A DNA stretch of 64,000 bases from Mycobacteroides immunogenum (GTDB taxonomy: Bacteria; Actinomycetota; Actinomycetes; Mycobacteriales; Mycobacteriaceae): the NCBI RefSeq assembly GCF_001605725.1, contig NZ_CP011530.1:3782001-3846000 (forward strand), in the 5' to 3' direction. Each line of letters begins with the position of its first letter. Position 1 is the stretch's first letter. The notes beneath the pieces were generated by a model, which saw only the letters and a program-made list of their open reading frames with translations, was not told the DNA's origin and made no database searches. This document shows positions 25,701 to 34,106 of this stretch, in pieces. Position numbers and translations under genes: made by a program.

Positions 25701-26135
25701 TCAGCGTGGCCAGTGCTCGATTAACTCGCGGATATGCTCGTCGGCCCGGCCGCGCTCTGTGCGCTCAGTGCGAACTTCTTCGCGCAGACCACCGATGTCG
25801 CGGCGGGCTTCCTGTAGTTCGTTGGCCTGTTGGTTCTGCCGTATTTCGATTCGGGTGATGCCGTCGAGGGCTTTCGCGATGCCGACGAGCGCCTTGTCGA
25901 AATCGGCGCGCATGTTGGTGTCGTGATCATTCTCGGTCTGCTCACGGATAGCTCCGGTGTCGTCTGCGATGGCACCGAGAGCTTTGCCCACCTTCCTGCG
26001 GTGTGCGAATGTCGCAGTCCCCCAAGCGGCTGCGACCGAGGCGGCGATCGGCGATACCAACACCATTGCCAGGGCGGCGAATTCCTTGGGGGTGTCGATG
26101 TCGGTGACGTTCACCAGCTCGGTGAAAATCCTCAC
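25701..26135 (-). CDS. Membrane protein with coiled coil, second holin-like protein (DUF2746-like)
   Basis: A 144-residue protein. One N-terminal hydrophobic segment (EFAALAMVLVSPIAASVAAAWGTATFA) is followed by basic residues and a long charged coiled coil (TRIEIRQNQQANELQEARRDIGGLREEVRTERTERG). Proteins like this lie beside the holin in many mycobacteriophages and are thought to act in lysis timing or as a second holin. The open frame extends upstream to 26408, but the GTG at 26135 gives a GTGA overlap with the holin stop, so I use it. Confidence 0.75.
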   Translation of the reverse strand: MRIFTELVNVTDIDTPKEFAALAMVLVSPIAASVAAAWGTATFAHRRKVGKALGAIADDTGAIREQTENDHDTNMRADFDKALVGIAKALDGITRIEIRQNQQANELQEARRDIGGLREEVRTERTERGRADEHIRELIEHWPR

Positions 26136-26428
26136 CGGCCGCCGCCGGCCACGAGCTTGAACACGCTGGACGGCACGACCGCCTTCGTCGCTGACGCGGT
26201 GCCGGACCGGCCCAGCTTGATCGACGCAGCCGAGAAGATCAGCGATACCGCGAGTGTGCCCGCTCCCACATCGAGGCCACGCTGCCAGTCGATCTCGCTC
26301 AGGGCCGCGTTCACAGCAGCACCGGCCAGGTTGGCGCCGACGATGAACCCGCCTGCAAATGTCTTGACAGCACGCTCGACGGTGTCGATCGCGGCGTCCT
26401 TGAACCATGGCGGGATGCTGATGTGCAT
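26132..26428 (-). CDS. Holin (r1t-like)
   Basis: A 98-residue membrane protein with two hydrophobic segments (AVKTFAGGFIVGANLAGAAVNAALSE and IDWQRGLDVGAGTLAVSLIFSAASIKLG), resembling the phage r1t holin family in which D-W-x-R-G begins the second helix. It would form the hole that lets lysin A reach the cell wall. It starts at an ATG with GAGAGGATC upstream and follows the lysin B gene after a terminator-like gap. Confidence 0.78.
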   Translation of the reverse strand: MHISIPPWFKDAAIDTVERAVKTFAGGFIVGANLAGAAVNAALSEIDWQRGLDVGAGTLAVSLIFSAASIKLGRSGTASATKAVVPSSVFKLVAGGGR

Positions 26429-26466
26429 GACGGATCCTCTCGGGTCGGGTTGTGATTAAGAGATAA

Positions 26467-26484
26467 ACCCGCAGTTCAGCGGGT
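26467..26484 (-). terminator. Small hairpin upstream of the holin gene
   Basis: ACCCGC-N6-GCGGGT followed on the minus strand by TTTATCT. This is a short terminator-like stem in the 150-base lysB-holin gap. It may be the second half of a tandem terminator with the larger stem next to it. Confidence 0.5.
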
Positions 26485-26542
26485 GTGCCGGTATAAACTC
26501 TGGAATATTCTCCGAGCCGTGGGGTCTACGGTGAGCGGAGTT

Positions 26543-26567
26543 CCCCGCGCGCTCTCCTCGCGCGGGG
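26543..26567 (-). terminator. GC-rich hairpin after lysB
   Basis: A perfect 9-bp stem (CCCCGCGCG and complement) with a 7-base loop lies 12 bases after the lysB stop. It probably attenuates readthrough from the long structural operon into the holin genes. Confidence 0.65.
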
Positions 26568-26578
26568 CCGTCTGGTGG

Positions 26579-27445
26579 TCAGGCGGCGTTCATGCGTGCG
26601 CGGGCGCGCAGGCCCGCGTCGCGTAGGTGTGCAACGCCTCGATCGAGATAGGTGACGCCGGGAGCGATTTCGCGGATGTGGTACTCGATGTGCGGGGCGG
26701 TGGCGGGCTTGGCGCCGAAGAACGTAATTCCCTTGATGATCGCCATGACCGCGGCAGGGAATCCCGACAGCGGTCCGGTTACCCCGATCTTGGGCAGGAA
26801 GCCCGGAGTTCCGAGCAGCTGCTCCAGAAGCGCCAGCCCCGACCCGAACAGTCCCCCGCCGGTGGCGAAGCTGGTGATGAGTTCGATGACCTGTTCGCCG
26901 ATGGAGTCCTCGCCGATCAGGTCGTCAATGTCGCGCAGTTGCACGAACCGGAAGATCGCCGTCATGTCTTCGCCGACATCGCTATTGGGAACGTTGGCGT
27001 AGATGTCCATGCGATCGAACAGGTCGATCCACCAGGACGGTGTGTTCTTGATGCGGCTGTTCGAGATTCCGCGGCCGCCTCCTGCGTCGAGTTCGCGGTC
27101 GGGATTGCCGAATGTCAACCCGGCGACGAGCTCGGATTGCCGGTGCTTGAGTCGGCCGGATCGGTACTCGTCGAGCAGCCGGGAGACCAGCATGCCGCCC
27201 TGGGAGTACCCGCATACCGCCGTGGGTGTGCCGACCGGGATCTCTTCGTTGACGATGCGCACACCTTCGTTGACACCTTCGTCGACGCTCCTGCCCATGG
27301 GAAACATGGCTGCGCGGTAGTTGATCGGCTGGAAGTACCAGATGTCCTCGACCGCGTGCGCTACGTCGGCGGGGTAGCCGGTCCACATGTCTGCGCCGGT
27401 GCCAGATCCGGTCAGTAGTACCGGCTTTGATCCGTCGGCGCTCAC
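26579..27445 (-). CDS. lysB: Lysin B, mycolylarabinogalactan esterase
   Basis: A 288-residue alpha/beta-hydrolase. The nucleophile elbow GYSQG carries Ser81; the N-terminal LLTGSGTGADMWTGYP and later WWIDLFDRMD are typical of phage lysin B. It cleaves the ester between mycolic acids and arabinogalactan, breaking the outer mycomembrane at the end of lysis. This enzyme class is specific to phages of mycolate-containing hosts. It starts with GTG, overlapping the lysin A stop (GTGA, 27442-27445). Confidence 0.93.
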   Translation of the reverse strand: MSADGSKPVLLTGSGTGADMWTGYPADVAHAVEDIWYFQPINYRAAMFPMGRSVDEGVNEGVRIVNEEIPVGTPTAVCGYSQGGMLVSRLLDEYRSGRLKHRQSELVAGLTFGNPDRELDAGGGRGISNSRIKNTPSWWIDLFDRMDIYANVPNSDVGEDMTAIFRFVQLRDIDDLIGEDSIGEQVIELITSFATGGGLFGSGLALLEQLLGTPGFLPKIGVTGPLSGFPAAVMAIIKGITFFGAKPATAPHIEYHIREIAPGVTYLDRGVAHLRDAGLRARARMNAA

Positions 27446-29055
27446 TTGGACCCCTGCGCGACCAGGCTGCAGGTGTCACCGGAGAGGGCGCACCCTGCAC
27501 CGCTGGCGTTCACGACGGTTGTCCCGGTGGCGGGGGTGAGCGCCGCGGCGTTGAGCAGTCCACACAGCGGTAGCAGCTTGCGGGCGAACTCCTGTGCGCG
27601 CGTCTTGAGCCACGGGTTACCGGCGACGTAGCTGCCCGCGGGGAACTTGCCTGCGGCATTGTCCTTGATGGCCTGCACGTCGCGTTCGACGCCGAGCAGA
27701 GCTCCCAGGATCATGACGGCGTTCCAGGCGTTGCCGTCGGTGTTGAGCAGCATCCCGATGGTGTCGTCGACACCTCCTGCTTGTTCGGCCGCGGGGCCGA
27801 ACATGCCGCGTGAGGTCCACGCCTCGGGCATGGTTTGGCCGCCGAGGATCTTGTCGACTGCCTTGTTGAGTCGGTCAACGTCTACGCCTGCCATGTCGTC
27901 ATCTCCTGTCGTTGATGCCTCGATACCGAGGGCTTGTGCGAATGCGGTTGCGGTAAGTGCGTTGGCTGCGTTCATGTCGCAGTTCCCGAAAGGTGGTGCG
28001 CCTTCGGGCAATCCGCCGCCGTAGCCTTGGCCGTCGGTGTATTGGTGGGCGATCATCCCGGGGTAGGTGGGCAACTTGCCGTATCCGGCGACGACCAGGC
28101 GCACGCCGTCGGGTTTGGTTGGCCACAGCGAGTTGAGATCCCCGGTGTTGCCGTAGCCGATGACCCGGCGCCTATCCCCCAGCCATGCGGCGATCTCCTC
28201 GAATGCGGCGTTGATGCCAGCCGATTGGTCGCCGCGAATCTGGCCGCCCCACGATTCGACATCGATCATCACGGCCATCTTCGGGTGTGGCTGGCCTACT
28301 TGGGTTTTGAGTGTGGCCACCGCGTCGCGCCAGTTTGGGCGCCACACGAAATAGACCATGAAGAACGCCAGCCGGCCGTCGTCGACCGCCCGCTTGCACC
28401 ACGGGTAGTTGGTCGGCCATTCCTTGTCTCGGTACGTGCCGTCGTTGGATCGGATGCACAGCACCCGGTATCCGGCGTCGGTGTAGGCGTCGGTGACTGG
28501 TACTTGCCATTCGCTCACGTCGGCGTACAGGGTGTCCGGCGCCTCGACGGTGACCGGGGCCTGGCCATCTTCGAGGATCGGGCCCGGCAGGTACGCCCAT
28601 GAGTTCGCGTACGGGTGGTCTATCGGCCACGCGGACGGAGCGGTCACCAGGCCCTTGGAGCTGGCGGACTCGATGCGCATGCCGTCGAGCTCGCCCCACA
28701 TGTGCGAGTTGGCGCCGCCGCCCGGGCCGTGGTGGAACGCGAGTTTGGCCACCGCGTTGACGGGGATGTCCTGCGGGCGTGCGACCACGATGGTGCCGAA
28801 TGGTCCGGTGCCGCCGATAGGTATCGGCCCGTCCATCGTCTTGGGCCGGTAGGACTCGGTGGTTGCGCCCTCAGCTTCGCGGCCCCAGATCAGGCGGCCG
28901 AGCGCGGTGGCCAGCGCGTCCTGCCAGACACCCGAGCAGTCTGTGCCCTGCTGAAGGTTGTACCGGTCGAACATGCCACCAAACACATAGCGCGCGCCGA
29001 GGCGTTCGCGCACAAGGTTCTTGGCGCTCTCGACGTTGCGCCGGGCGATAATCAC
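27442..29055 (-). CDS. lysA: Lysin A endolysin (NlpC/P60-like plus GH25-like domains)
   Basis: A 537-residue peptidoglycan hydrolase in three parts. The N-terminus (about 1-175) looks like an NlpC/P60-type peptidase, with Cys in QGTDCSGVW and a later His in NSHMWGELDG. The middle (about 185-375) resembles a GH25-type muramidase: LYADVSEWQVPV, KMAVMIDVESWGG and MIAHQYTDG. The C-terminus (about 385-537) is a likely cell-wall binding domain with two Cys near the end. It would cut both peptide and glycan bonds. The start is GTG at 29055, overlapping the upstream stop by GTGA. Confidence 0.9.
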   Translation of the reverse strand: MIIARRNVESAKNLVRERLGARYVFGGMFDRYNLQQGTDCSGVWQDALATALGRLIWGREAEGATTESYRPKTMDGPIPIGGTGPFGTIVVARPQDIPVNAVAKLAFHHGPGGGANSHMWGELDGMRIESASSKGLVTAPSAWPIDHPYANSWAYLPGPILEDGQAPVTVEAPDTLYADVSEWQVPVTDAYTDAGYRVLCIRSNDGTYRDKEWPTNYPWCKRAVDDGRLAFFMVYFVWRPNWRDAVATLKTQVGQPHPKMAVMIDVESWGGQIRGDQSAGINAAFEEIAAWLGDRRRVIGYGNTGDLNSLWPTKPDGVRLVVAGYGKLPTYPGMIAHQYTDGQGYGGGLPEGAPPFGNCDMNAANALTATAFAQALGIEASTTGDDDMAGVDVDRLNKAVDKILGGQTMPEAWTSRGMFGPAAEQAGGVDDTIGMLLNTDGNAWNAVMILGALLGVERDVQAIKDNAAGKFPAGSYVAGNPWLKTRAQEFARKLLPLCGLLNAAALTPATGTTVVNASGAGCALSGDTCSLVAQGSK

Positions 29056-29351
29056 TGGCGCCCCTTGAGGATGTCGCCAATCAATGATCCCGGAAGGTTG
29101 ATCAGGGATGCCAGGCTGTCGAGCAGCGGGAACCGCTTCGCCATCCGGCCAACCAGGCCGTCGAACAGTTTGTCGTCGAGGCTGCCCGGAATCTGATCGG
29201 TCAGCCGATCGATGGCGCCATCCAGACGCTCGACGAGCCGAGCCTCGATCCGGTCCATGACGGCACCAATTCGCCTGTCTACGGCGGCAGCGACCTTGTC
29301 CGCAATCAGATTGAACAGCTGATCACGCCAGCTGCTGTGAAGTTTCACCAT
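29052..29351 (-). CDS. Small amphipathic helical phage protein upstream of lysin A
   Basis: A 99-residue protein, largely helical with alternating charge (AVDRRIGAVMDRIEARLVERLDGAIDRLTDQIPGSLDDKLFDGLVGRMAKRF) and a short hydrophobic end. No family is recognised. The start is the ATG at 29351 after GAAGGGGAAG; a longer frame to 29420 is rejected because it overlaps a better small gene. The position between tail and lysin genes suggests a virion or lysis accessory role. Confidence 0.65.
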   Translation of the reverse strand: MVKLHSSWRDQLFNLIADKVAAAVDRRIGAVMDRIEARLVERLDGAIDRLTDQIPGSLDDKLFDGLVGRMAKRFPLLDSLASLINLPGSLIGDILKGRQ

Positions 29352-29491
29352 CCGTGCTTCCCCTTCTCGATACGTGGTTCGAACTTGTCCATGCGGTCGC
29401 TCACGTAGTGGGCGGCCCACCAGCCGATCCGGAAAGAAGCGGCGGCTATCGCGGCGTAAAATGCTGCATACCTTCCTAATTGGCCGCTCAT
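29345..29491 (-). CDS. 48-residue small membrane protein
   Basis: This ORF starts MSGQLGRYAAFYAAIAAASF and ends in charged residues (DKFEPRIEKGKHGW). It has one hydrophobic segment (about 8-30) and a cytoplasmic-type basic tail. The ATG overlaps the upstream stop by ATGA (29488-29491), and its own stop lies just inside the start of the next gene. Such close packing on both sides supports a real gene despite its size. It may aid lysis as a small membrane partner. Confidence 0.6.
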   Translation of the reverse strand: MSGQLGRYAAFYAAIAAASFRIGWWAAHYVSDRMDKFEPRIEKGKHGW

Positions 29492-29832
29492 TCCGTGACC
29501 GTCCATTCCCGACGCGGTGAAGTTGCGAGCTGGAAGTTCCGAGTCAGGGGGTTTGCCGCGTGCAGTCGGCGCAGCTCGCCCAGAAGGCGACGCGCGTCGT
29601 CCTCGTCGGCGGCGACCGACCGCACGCTCTGCCAGCGTTGCGGGTTGACCAGGTCGGCATCGATCAGGGCCTCGTGGGCACTCAATGCCTCGACGTATTG
29701 CGCTCTGATCGAAGCATTTTCGGCTTCAGATCCAGCATTGCCAATCAAGTCGGGCGGCTCAGGTTTGTTGGCGAGGATCTCGGGGTCGGGTGTGGCGGCT
29801 TCCCATTGCACGGCCCAATCGAGTTCAGACAT
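29488..29832 (-). CDS. Phage protein of unknown function between tail and lysis genes
   Basis: A 114-residue acidic soluble protein with no recognisable motif. The middle is helical (ASIRAQYVEALSAHEALIDADLVNPQRW) and the C-terminus is basic. It lies ten bases after the preceding tail gene and overlaps the next small membrane gene by ATGA. A minor tail or accessory role is a guess from position. Confidence 0.65.
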   Translation of the reverse strand: MSELDWAVQWEAATPDPEILANKPEPPDLIGNAGSEAENASIRAQYVEALSAHEALIDADLVNPQRWQSVRSVAADEDDARRLLGELRRLHAANPLTRNFQLATSPRREWTVTE

Positions 29833-29842
29833 GACGATTCTC

Positions 29843-30226
29843 CTAGAGGGCTATTGGTGCGAGTGAGAGGGTGTCGGAGTTGATGCGGATGATGTCGCCG
29901 CTGGCGCCCGACTTCGAGACGGTGGCCTGCGAGGACCACAGAAAGTTCCCGGCAGTGGGGTGATCCCAGAACGACACCCCGGCAATGCTTTCCGTGGCAC
30001 CGAGGGTGTGCTCGGGGGTGTTCGATTGGCTGATCGATCCCGATGCTGCTGCAGCGAACGTGCACGCGTAGCGGGTGGCGACTGAGGATGCGTTGGCCGT
30101 TCCGGCCGCACCAGGGTCGCCGGTGTGCATCTTGGCGTACACGGCGGCCGGTGGCGTGTAGGCCACGTTGCGGCAGATGTGATCGAGAATCTTGTTCGTC
30201 AGATATGACGACATACCCCACGCCAT
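29843..30226 (-). CDS. Phage tail-associated protein, small Gp80-type tail protein
   Basis: A 127-residue protein with a conserved start LTNKILDHICRNVAYTPPAAVYAKMHTGDPGAAGTAN, a pattern found repeatedly in actinophage tail-fibre-region proteins. The rest is Ser/Thr-rich and beta-like (GVSFWDHPTAGNFLWSSQATVS). It follows the Gly-rich tail protein. It probably decorates the tail tip or fibre. Starts at 30226 and 30211 are both possible. Confidence 0.7.
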   Translation of the reverse strand: MAWGMSSYLTNKILDHICRNVAYTPPAAVYAKMHTGDPGAAGTANASSVATRYACTFAAAASGSISQSNTPEHTLGATESIAGVSFWDHPTAGNFLWSSQATVSKSGASGDIIRINSDTLSLAPIAL

Positions 30227-30240
30227 AATGGATTTCCCTT

Positions 30241-31395
30241 CTATTGGTAGGACCGGATGTGTGCGCGGCCGATGCCGCCGATACGTCCCGGATTGCCGCC
30301 GCCGAAGAATCCGCCAGAGCCGGGGCCGCCGCCACCGCCCGGTGCGTTGCCGTTGGTGTTGGTGCCTGCCTGCGCACCACCGCTGTAGGTCTGGCCATTG
30401 ATGGTGGTGTTGCCTGCGGCTTCGCCGGGTTGATTCAGGCCGTTACCGGAGTAGGCGCCTTTGCCGCCCGCCCCGCCGGGGCAGGTTGTGGTGACCCCGT
30501 TGATCAGGAATGTGGTGTCACCGCCGGGGCCGCCGTCCTTCTCTTTGGCGCCTGCGGTTCCTGCTGCCCCCACCACGCCGGTCAGAGTCAGTGCAGATCC
30601 GGGGATGTGTACGTCACGCTGAACTGTGGCGGCGTTCCATCCGCCCTTGCGCCCGCCCTGGCCGGTGGTGTTGAGCCCTCCGTCGCCGCCGCCACCGCCA
30701 CCCCCGGCGCCACAGCCCACGCAGTCCATGTAGTCGCAGTTGCGCACGATGTTGTGGGTGAACCCGCCCGCGTTCGTGTAGTTGGCCAGAGCGGGCAGTC
30801 CGCCCGGCGGGTAGCCGAGGGTGCAGGCGCGTGCCATGGTCACCGTCAGTGCGGCGTCGATCTTGGCGACCCGTTCGATCACCAGGGCCGAGGACATGGA
30901 GACTGTGCGCGTCAGGTTGACGGGCAGTAGTTTGTCGAAGCTGATCGAGCGCGGCGCCGTCATGTTGCACGTCAAATCGATCGGCGCGACCCGGGCCAAT
31001 GAGATGGTGCCGGTCATGCTCACGGCTTGTGCGAGGTCGCAGCCGACGACCTTGGCCAAGAATAGTGCCCGTTCCATGGTGACGGCCAGGGCGAGATCCT
31101 GTTGGAATGTGGCCTGTAACTGGAGGTTCCGGGTGACCAATATGGAACGTTCGACGGCCAGCTGGTAGACCGCCGCCAGTGCGAGGTTGCGGTCGAGGTG
31201 TACGGACAGCACCACGCCCATGGCCTGCATGGCCGAGAGTTCGACCTCGCCGACGCACATGATCGCCATCGACGCGTCGATACCGATGATGGCGTGCCAC
31301 CGGCCTCCCGGTGCGCTTGCTGGCGCGACTGGATTGGTCGACCACTTACCGTCCGACCGCGCGGCCGGAACGGTCAGGTTCGGGGACCAGGGCAC
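30241..31395 (-). CDS. Minor tail protein with 20-residue repeats and Gly-rich C-terminus (adhesin candidate)
   Basis: A 384-residue protein. After a short N-terminal domain, residues about 65-200 contain consecutive 20-residue units of the form x-M-x-R-x-(I/L)-x-(L/F)-x-(K/R)-V-x-x-(I/V)-(D/N)-L-x-x-x-V, for example TMERALFLAKVVGCDLAQAV and TAPRSISFDKLLPVNLTRTV. The last 150 residues are Gly-rich (GAGGGGGGDGG, APGGGGGPGSGGFFGGGNPG). Phage tips with polyglycine domains bind host receptors, so a cell-surface recognition role is likely. Start is GTG at 31395, one base after the upstream stop codon. Confidence 0.78.
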   Translation of the reverse strand: MPWSPNLTVPAARSDGKWSTNPVAPASAPGGRWHAIIGIDASMAIMCVGEVELSAMQAMGVVLSVHLDRNLALAAVYQLAVERSILVTRNLQLQATFQQDLALAVTMERALFLAKVVGCDLAQAVSMTGTISLARVAPIDLTCNMTAPRSISFDKLLPVNLTRTVSMSSALVIERVAKIDAALTVTMARACTLGYPPGGLPALANYTNAGGFTHNIVRNCDYMDCVGCGAGGGGGGGDGGLNTTGQGGRKGGWNAATVQRDVHIPGSALTLTGVVGAAGTAGAKEKDGGPGGDTTFLINGVTTTCPGGAGGKGAYSGNGLNQPGEAAGNTTINGQTYSGGAQAGTNTNGNAPGGGGGPGSGGFFGGGNPGRIGGIGRAHIRSYQ

Positions 31396-31396
31396 G

Positions 31397-31558
31397 TTAG
31401 GGCCCGGCGAAGCCTATGCAGGACACCATCGCACCATCACCATCTGTACCGGTGATCTGTATCCAGTTGGGCGGGTTGGTTTTCCCTTCGGCGTCCAGGC
31501 CACCGCGCACGACGGTGAAGGTGATCCCGGGCAGTTCGGGCATGGTGAATGTGGTCAT
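31397..31558 (-). CDS. 53-residue small tail-region protein
   Basis: A short protein beginning MTTFTMPELPGITFTVVRGG and closing with CIGFAGP, probably a small beta domain. It starts at an ATG with an AGAGAGG-like site upstream, after a 22-base gap from the large minor tail protein, and ends one base before the start of the Gly-rich tail gene. The function is unknown. The longer open frame to 31645 overlaps the tail gene and is not used. Confidence 0.6.
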   Translation of the reverse strand: MTTFTMPELPGITFTVVRGGLDAEGKTNPPNWIQITGTDGDGAMVSCIGFAGP

Positions 31559-31580
31559 GGCTGACGCCTCTCTGGGGTGG

Positions 31581-34106
31581 TTATGCGATCCGGCGGCCGT
31601 CGAATGTGGCGATGCCTGATAGGGCGGTGATGCTGCGTGCGACAACGGTTTCCGATCCCGTTGAGCCGTTGGACCGTATGTCGTAGTCGACTGCGATAAA
31701 TCCCGGCTGCACGACGTCTCCCGCCACGAGCGGGATTTCGAACGGGCAGCCCGATGGGATGGCGCCGGTAATGCGGGTGCCGTTCTTGTACACCACCCAA
31801 TAGGGCACGGACGTGCCTTTGGCGGTGACCGATCGGTAGGTCGTGTTGATGCGGTACAGGCCGGTGGTGGCGATCTCGATGCGGGCCGTGCCCAGGTCGT
31901 CGAGCGTCACGTCGGTGGTGTAGTCGTTGAATGTGAAGAACCCGGAGGGGAACGCGCCGGACGAGTAGGGGCCGTAGGTGACGTCTGCGGTGCTGTCCCG
32001 TCTGATGCTCCACGAATTTGACATCGAGAATCCTGCTCCCGCAGAGGTGTAGTCGGACATCGCGAATGCTGCGACCCGGTAAGAGTCATAGGTGAAAAAC
32101 GGGCTCGCCCGCTGCACGCTGAACATCGAATACCTGTATGCCGCACCAATACTGATGGTGTTACCCGCATCGGTGGCCGAGAGGATCTGGCGGCCGTTGA
32201 CGCGTACGAAGTAGTTGGTGCCCGAGCAGCGGATCTCGATACGGGCGCCCTGCTTGACCGCAGAGAGACCGGTTTGCAGGGTCAGCGGTGCACTGAACGA
32301 CCAGCTAGCACCCGAGCGGGTGAACTTGCCGATACGGATCTCGCCCTCTTTGGCCAAGCAGTAGGCGCCCTGCGTGCGGGCCGAGTCACAGCGAATGTAC
32401 ACGCCCGAGTAGTAGTTACCATTCTGGGTGTCGCCCAACACAAATGAGGCCGATTGCCCGTCGGTGGCGTAGGTGTAGTTCGGGCTGGCGAAGAAATACC
32501 CGTCGGGGTTGCCGTTCTTAACCCCCGCGTATCCCGAGTCCCCACGAATGGTGATATCGCCCGGATTGGGACCGGTGGTCCAGTCCGCTCCGTTGAGCGC
32601 GGCGCCATCGGCACCGGAGAAGGTGAAGCTGTAGCTGTTACCACCGCCGGTGTTCTGCTCTGTCTCCTGCTCCTGCAGGGTGGTCTGCGCGGCGATAGCC
32701 GCCTTGAGGGCATCGCGCCCCAGCCCGAAGATCAACCCAATGGCGTCTTCGACGGTGTCGATAGCCTGACCTACTGCTTGCTGTGCGCCCGCGTTGATCG
32801 CATCAGTGATCTGCTGCAATCCCGGGACTGCACCGTTGGCTACCGCGCCAGTGATCGCCGAACCGGCGAGCTGCCCCGAGCTGTTGAGCCCTTGTGTCTT
32901 GTTCTTGTTGCCCTGGAACCAGGACGCGATGGCAGCGACAAACCCGTTGATCGGCGTCACCACCAGGCCGTCGTAGATGTCGCCCAGTTGGTTGAACGTG
33001 GTTTGTAGGTCTTCGACTTTGATCTGCGGCAATGTCGGGATGTTCCCCAACCCGATCAGCCCGAGAATCTCCGATGCGGTGATCTTGCCGTCGGCGGTGA
33101 TGGCCGCGAATCGCTGTTCAAACTCGGCGATACCCGAATTAGCCTGACCGCCAATGGCGTCAAAGAATGCGCGGAACTTGCCCAGCACCGGCCCGAGGTT
33201 CGACATCGCCGAGGTGACATTCGAGAAGTGCACCGGCCCGCCCGAGGCCCCGGCTGTCACGATCAGGGTCACGGTCGCCGCGGTGATCGACCCATCAGCC
33301 GGCACGGTCCACGATCCGCTCAAGCTGGCACGCACCCACGCGGAATCGGCGGCCACCGGCTGCAGCTGCTTGACCACGACATCAGGGAGCTTGGTGCCAT
33401 CCGGGCCAAACGGTGTGATGCACAACCGGATCGGGCTGGAACCACTCGCCGCAGTGAGGCCCTGCCACATCGCGGACGCCGCCATATCCACGATCTGACC
33501 GGGTGCGACATCGAACGGGTCCGTACTGATCGCATGCAGGTGACCGTCGGCGTTGACGTAGATCGACTTGCCCGACAGATGCCCGTTTTGGGCCGGGTCG
33601 TAGTGCCAGTCCGGGTTGTCCTCGACCACCGACGGATCGGTGAAACCGCCCGCGCCGTCGGTCAAGTCGTGGGCGACATCGGCAATCCACGCCGCCGGTA
33701 TGACGCCCTTGAAGAACTGCCCCGCCACCTTCGCGATGGCGGTGAGGATGGATTCGGGGTGCGCGAGGTCGATGCCCGCCAGGGCGTTGCGGATCCCGAG
33801 CGCCCAGGTACCGAGATCGGTCAGGTCGCCGTCTTCGATGCCCGTGAGTAGCTCGACCAGATCACCCAGGCCGGGCTTGTCGGCAGCCCATTCACGCAGC
33901 TGATCAAACGAACCCACCCCGGGAATCAGGTGGCCTACGACCGCGAGCACGACGCGGCCGAGGAACTGCTCAATGAATTGCTTGCCGAATTCCTGCAGCT
34001 CCTGTGCAGTAAAAGGCCGCTTGAGCTCGCTACCGCGTTGCTGGTGAACGGGAGCCGAAGGTATGTCGATCGCCCAGTCGGGCACCTCGGGGTCCTGCGA
34101 TGTCAC
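31581..34106 (-). CDS. Large minor tail protein
   Basis: An 841-residue tail protein. The N-terminal part (FTAQELQEFGKQFIEQFLGRVVLAVVGHLIPGVGSFDQLREWA) matches the helical start of large mycobacteriophage minor tail proteins. The middle carries a beta domain with TSAMSNLGPVLGKFRAFFDAIGG, and the last 350 residues look like a jelly-roll or concanavalin-like domain (TFSGADGAALNGADWTTG, FASPNYTYATDGQSASFVLGDT). I use the GTG at 34106, giving the GTGA overlap with the preceding tail gene; a GTG nine bases earlier is possible. A receptor or saccharide-binding role is plausible. Confidence 0.82.
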   Translation of the reverse strand: MTSQDPEVPDWAIDIPSAPVHQQRGSELKRPFTAQELQEFGKQFIEQFLGRVVLAVVGHLIPGVGSFDQLREWAADKPGLGDLVELLTGIEDGDLTDLGTWALGIRNALAGIDLAHPESILTAIAKVAGQFFKGVIPAAWIADVAHDLTDGAGGFTDPSVVEDNPDWHYDPAQNGHLSGKSIYVNADGHLHAISTDPFDVAPGQIVDMAASAMWQGLTAASGSSPIRLCITPFGPDGTKLPDVVVKQLQPVAADSAWVRASLSGSWTVPADGSITAATVTLIVTAGASGGPVHFSNVTSAMSNLGPVLGKFRAFFDAIGGQANSGIAEFEQRFAAITADGKITASEILGLIGLGNIPTLPQIKVEDLQTTFNQLGDIYDGLVVTPINGFVAAIASWFQGNKNKTQGLNSSGQLAGSAITGAVANGAVPGLQQITDAINAGAQQAVGQAIDTVEDAIGLIFGLGRDALKAAIAAQTTLQEQETEQNTGGGNSYSFTFSGADGAALNGADWTTGPNPGDITIRGDSGYAGVKNGNPDGYFFASPNYTYATDGQSASFVLGDTQNGNYYSGVYIRCDSARTQGAYCLAKEGEIRIGKFTRSGASWSFSAPLTLQTGLSAVKQGARIEIRCSGTNYFVRVNGRQILSATDAGNTISIGAAYRYSMFSVQRASPFFTYDSYRVAAFAMSDYTSAGAGFSMSNSWSIRRDSTADVTYGPYSSGAFPSGFFTFNDYTTDVTLDDLGTARIEIATTGLYRINTTYRSVTAKGTSVPYWVVYKNGTRITGAIPSGCPFEIPLVAGDVVQPGFIAVDYDIRSNGSTGSETVVARSITALSGIATFDGRRIA

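Noticed and set aside
30300..30720. Gly-codon-rich repetitive DNA as a possible CRISPR or satellite array
   Set aside because: The repetition is codon-level, from the Gly-rich tail domain; there are no regular spacers. No CRISPR array was seen anywhere in the window.
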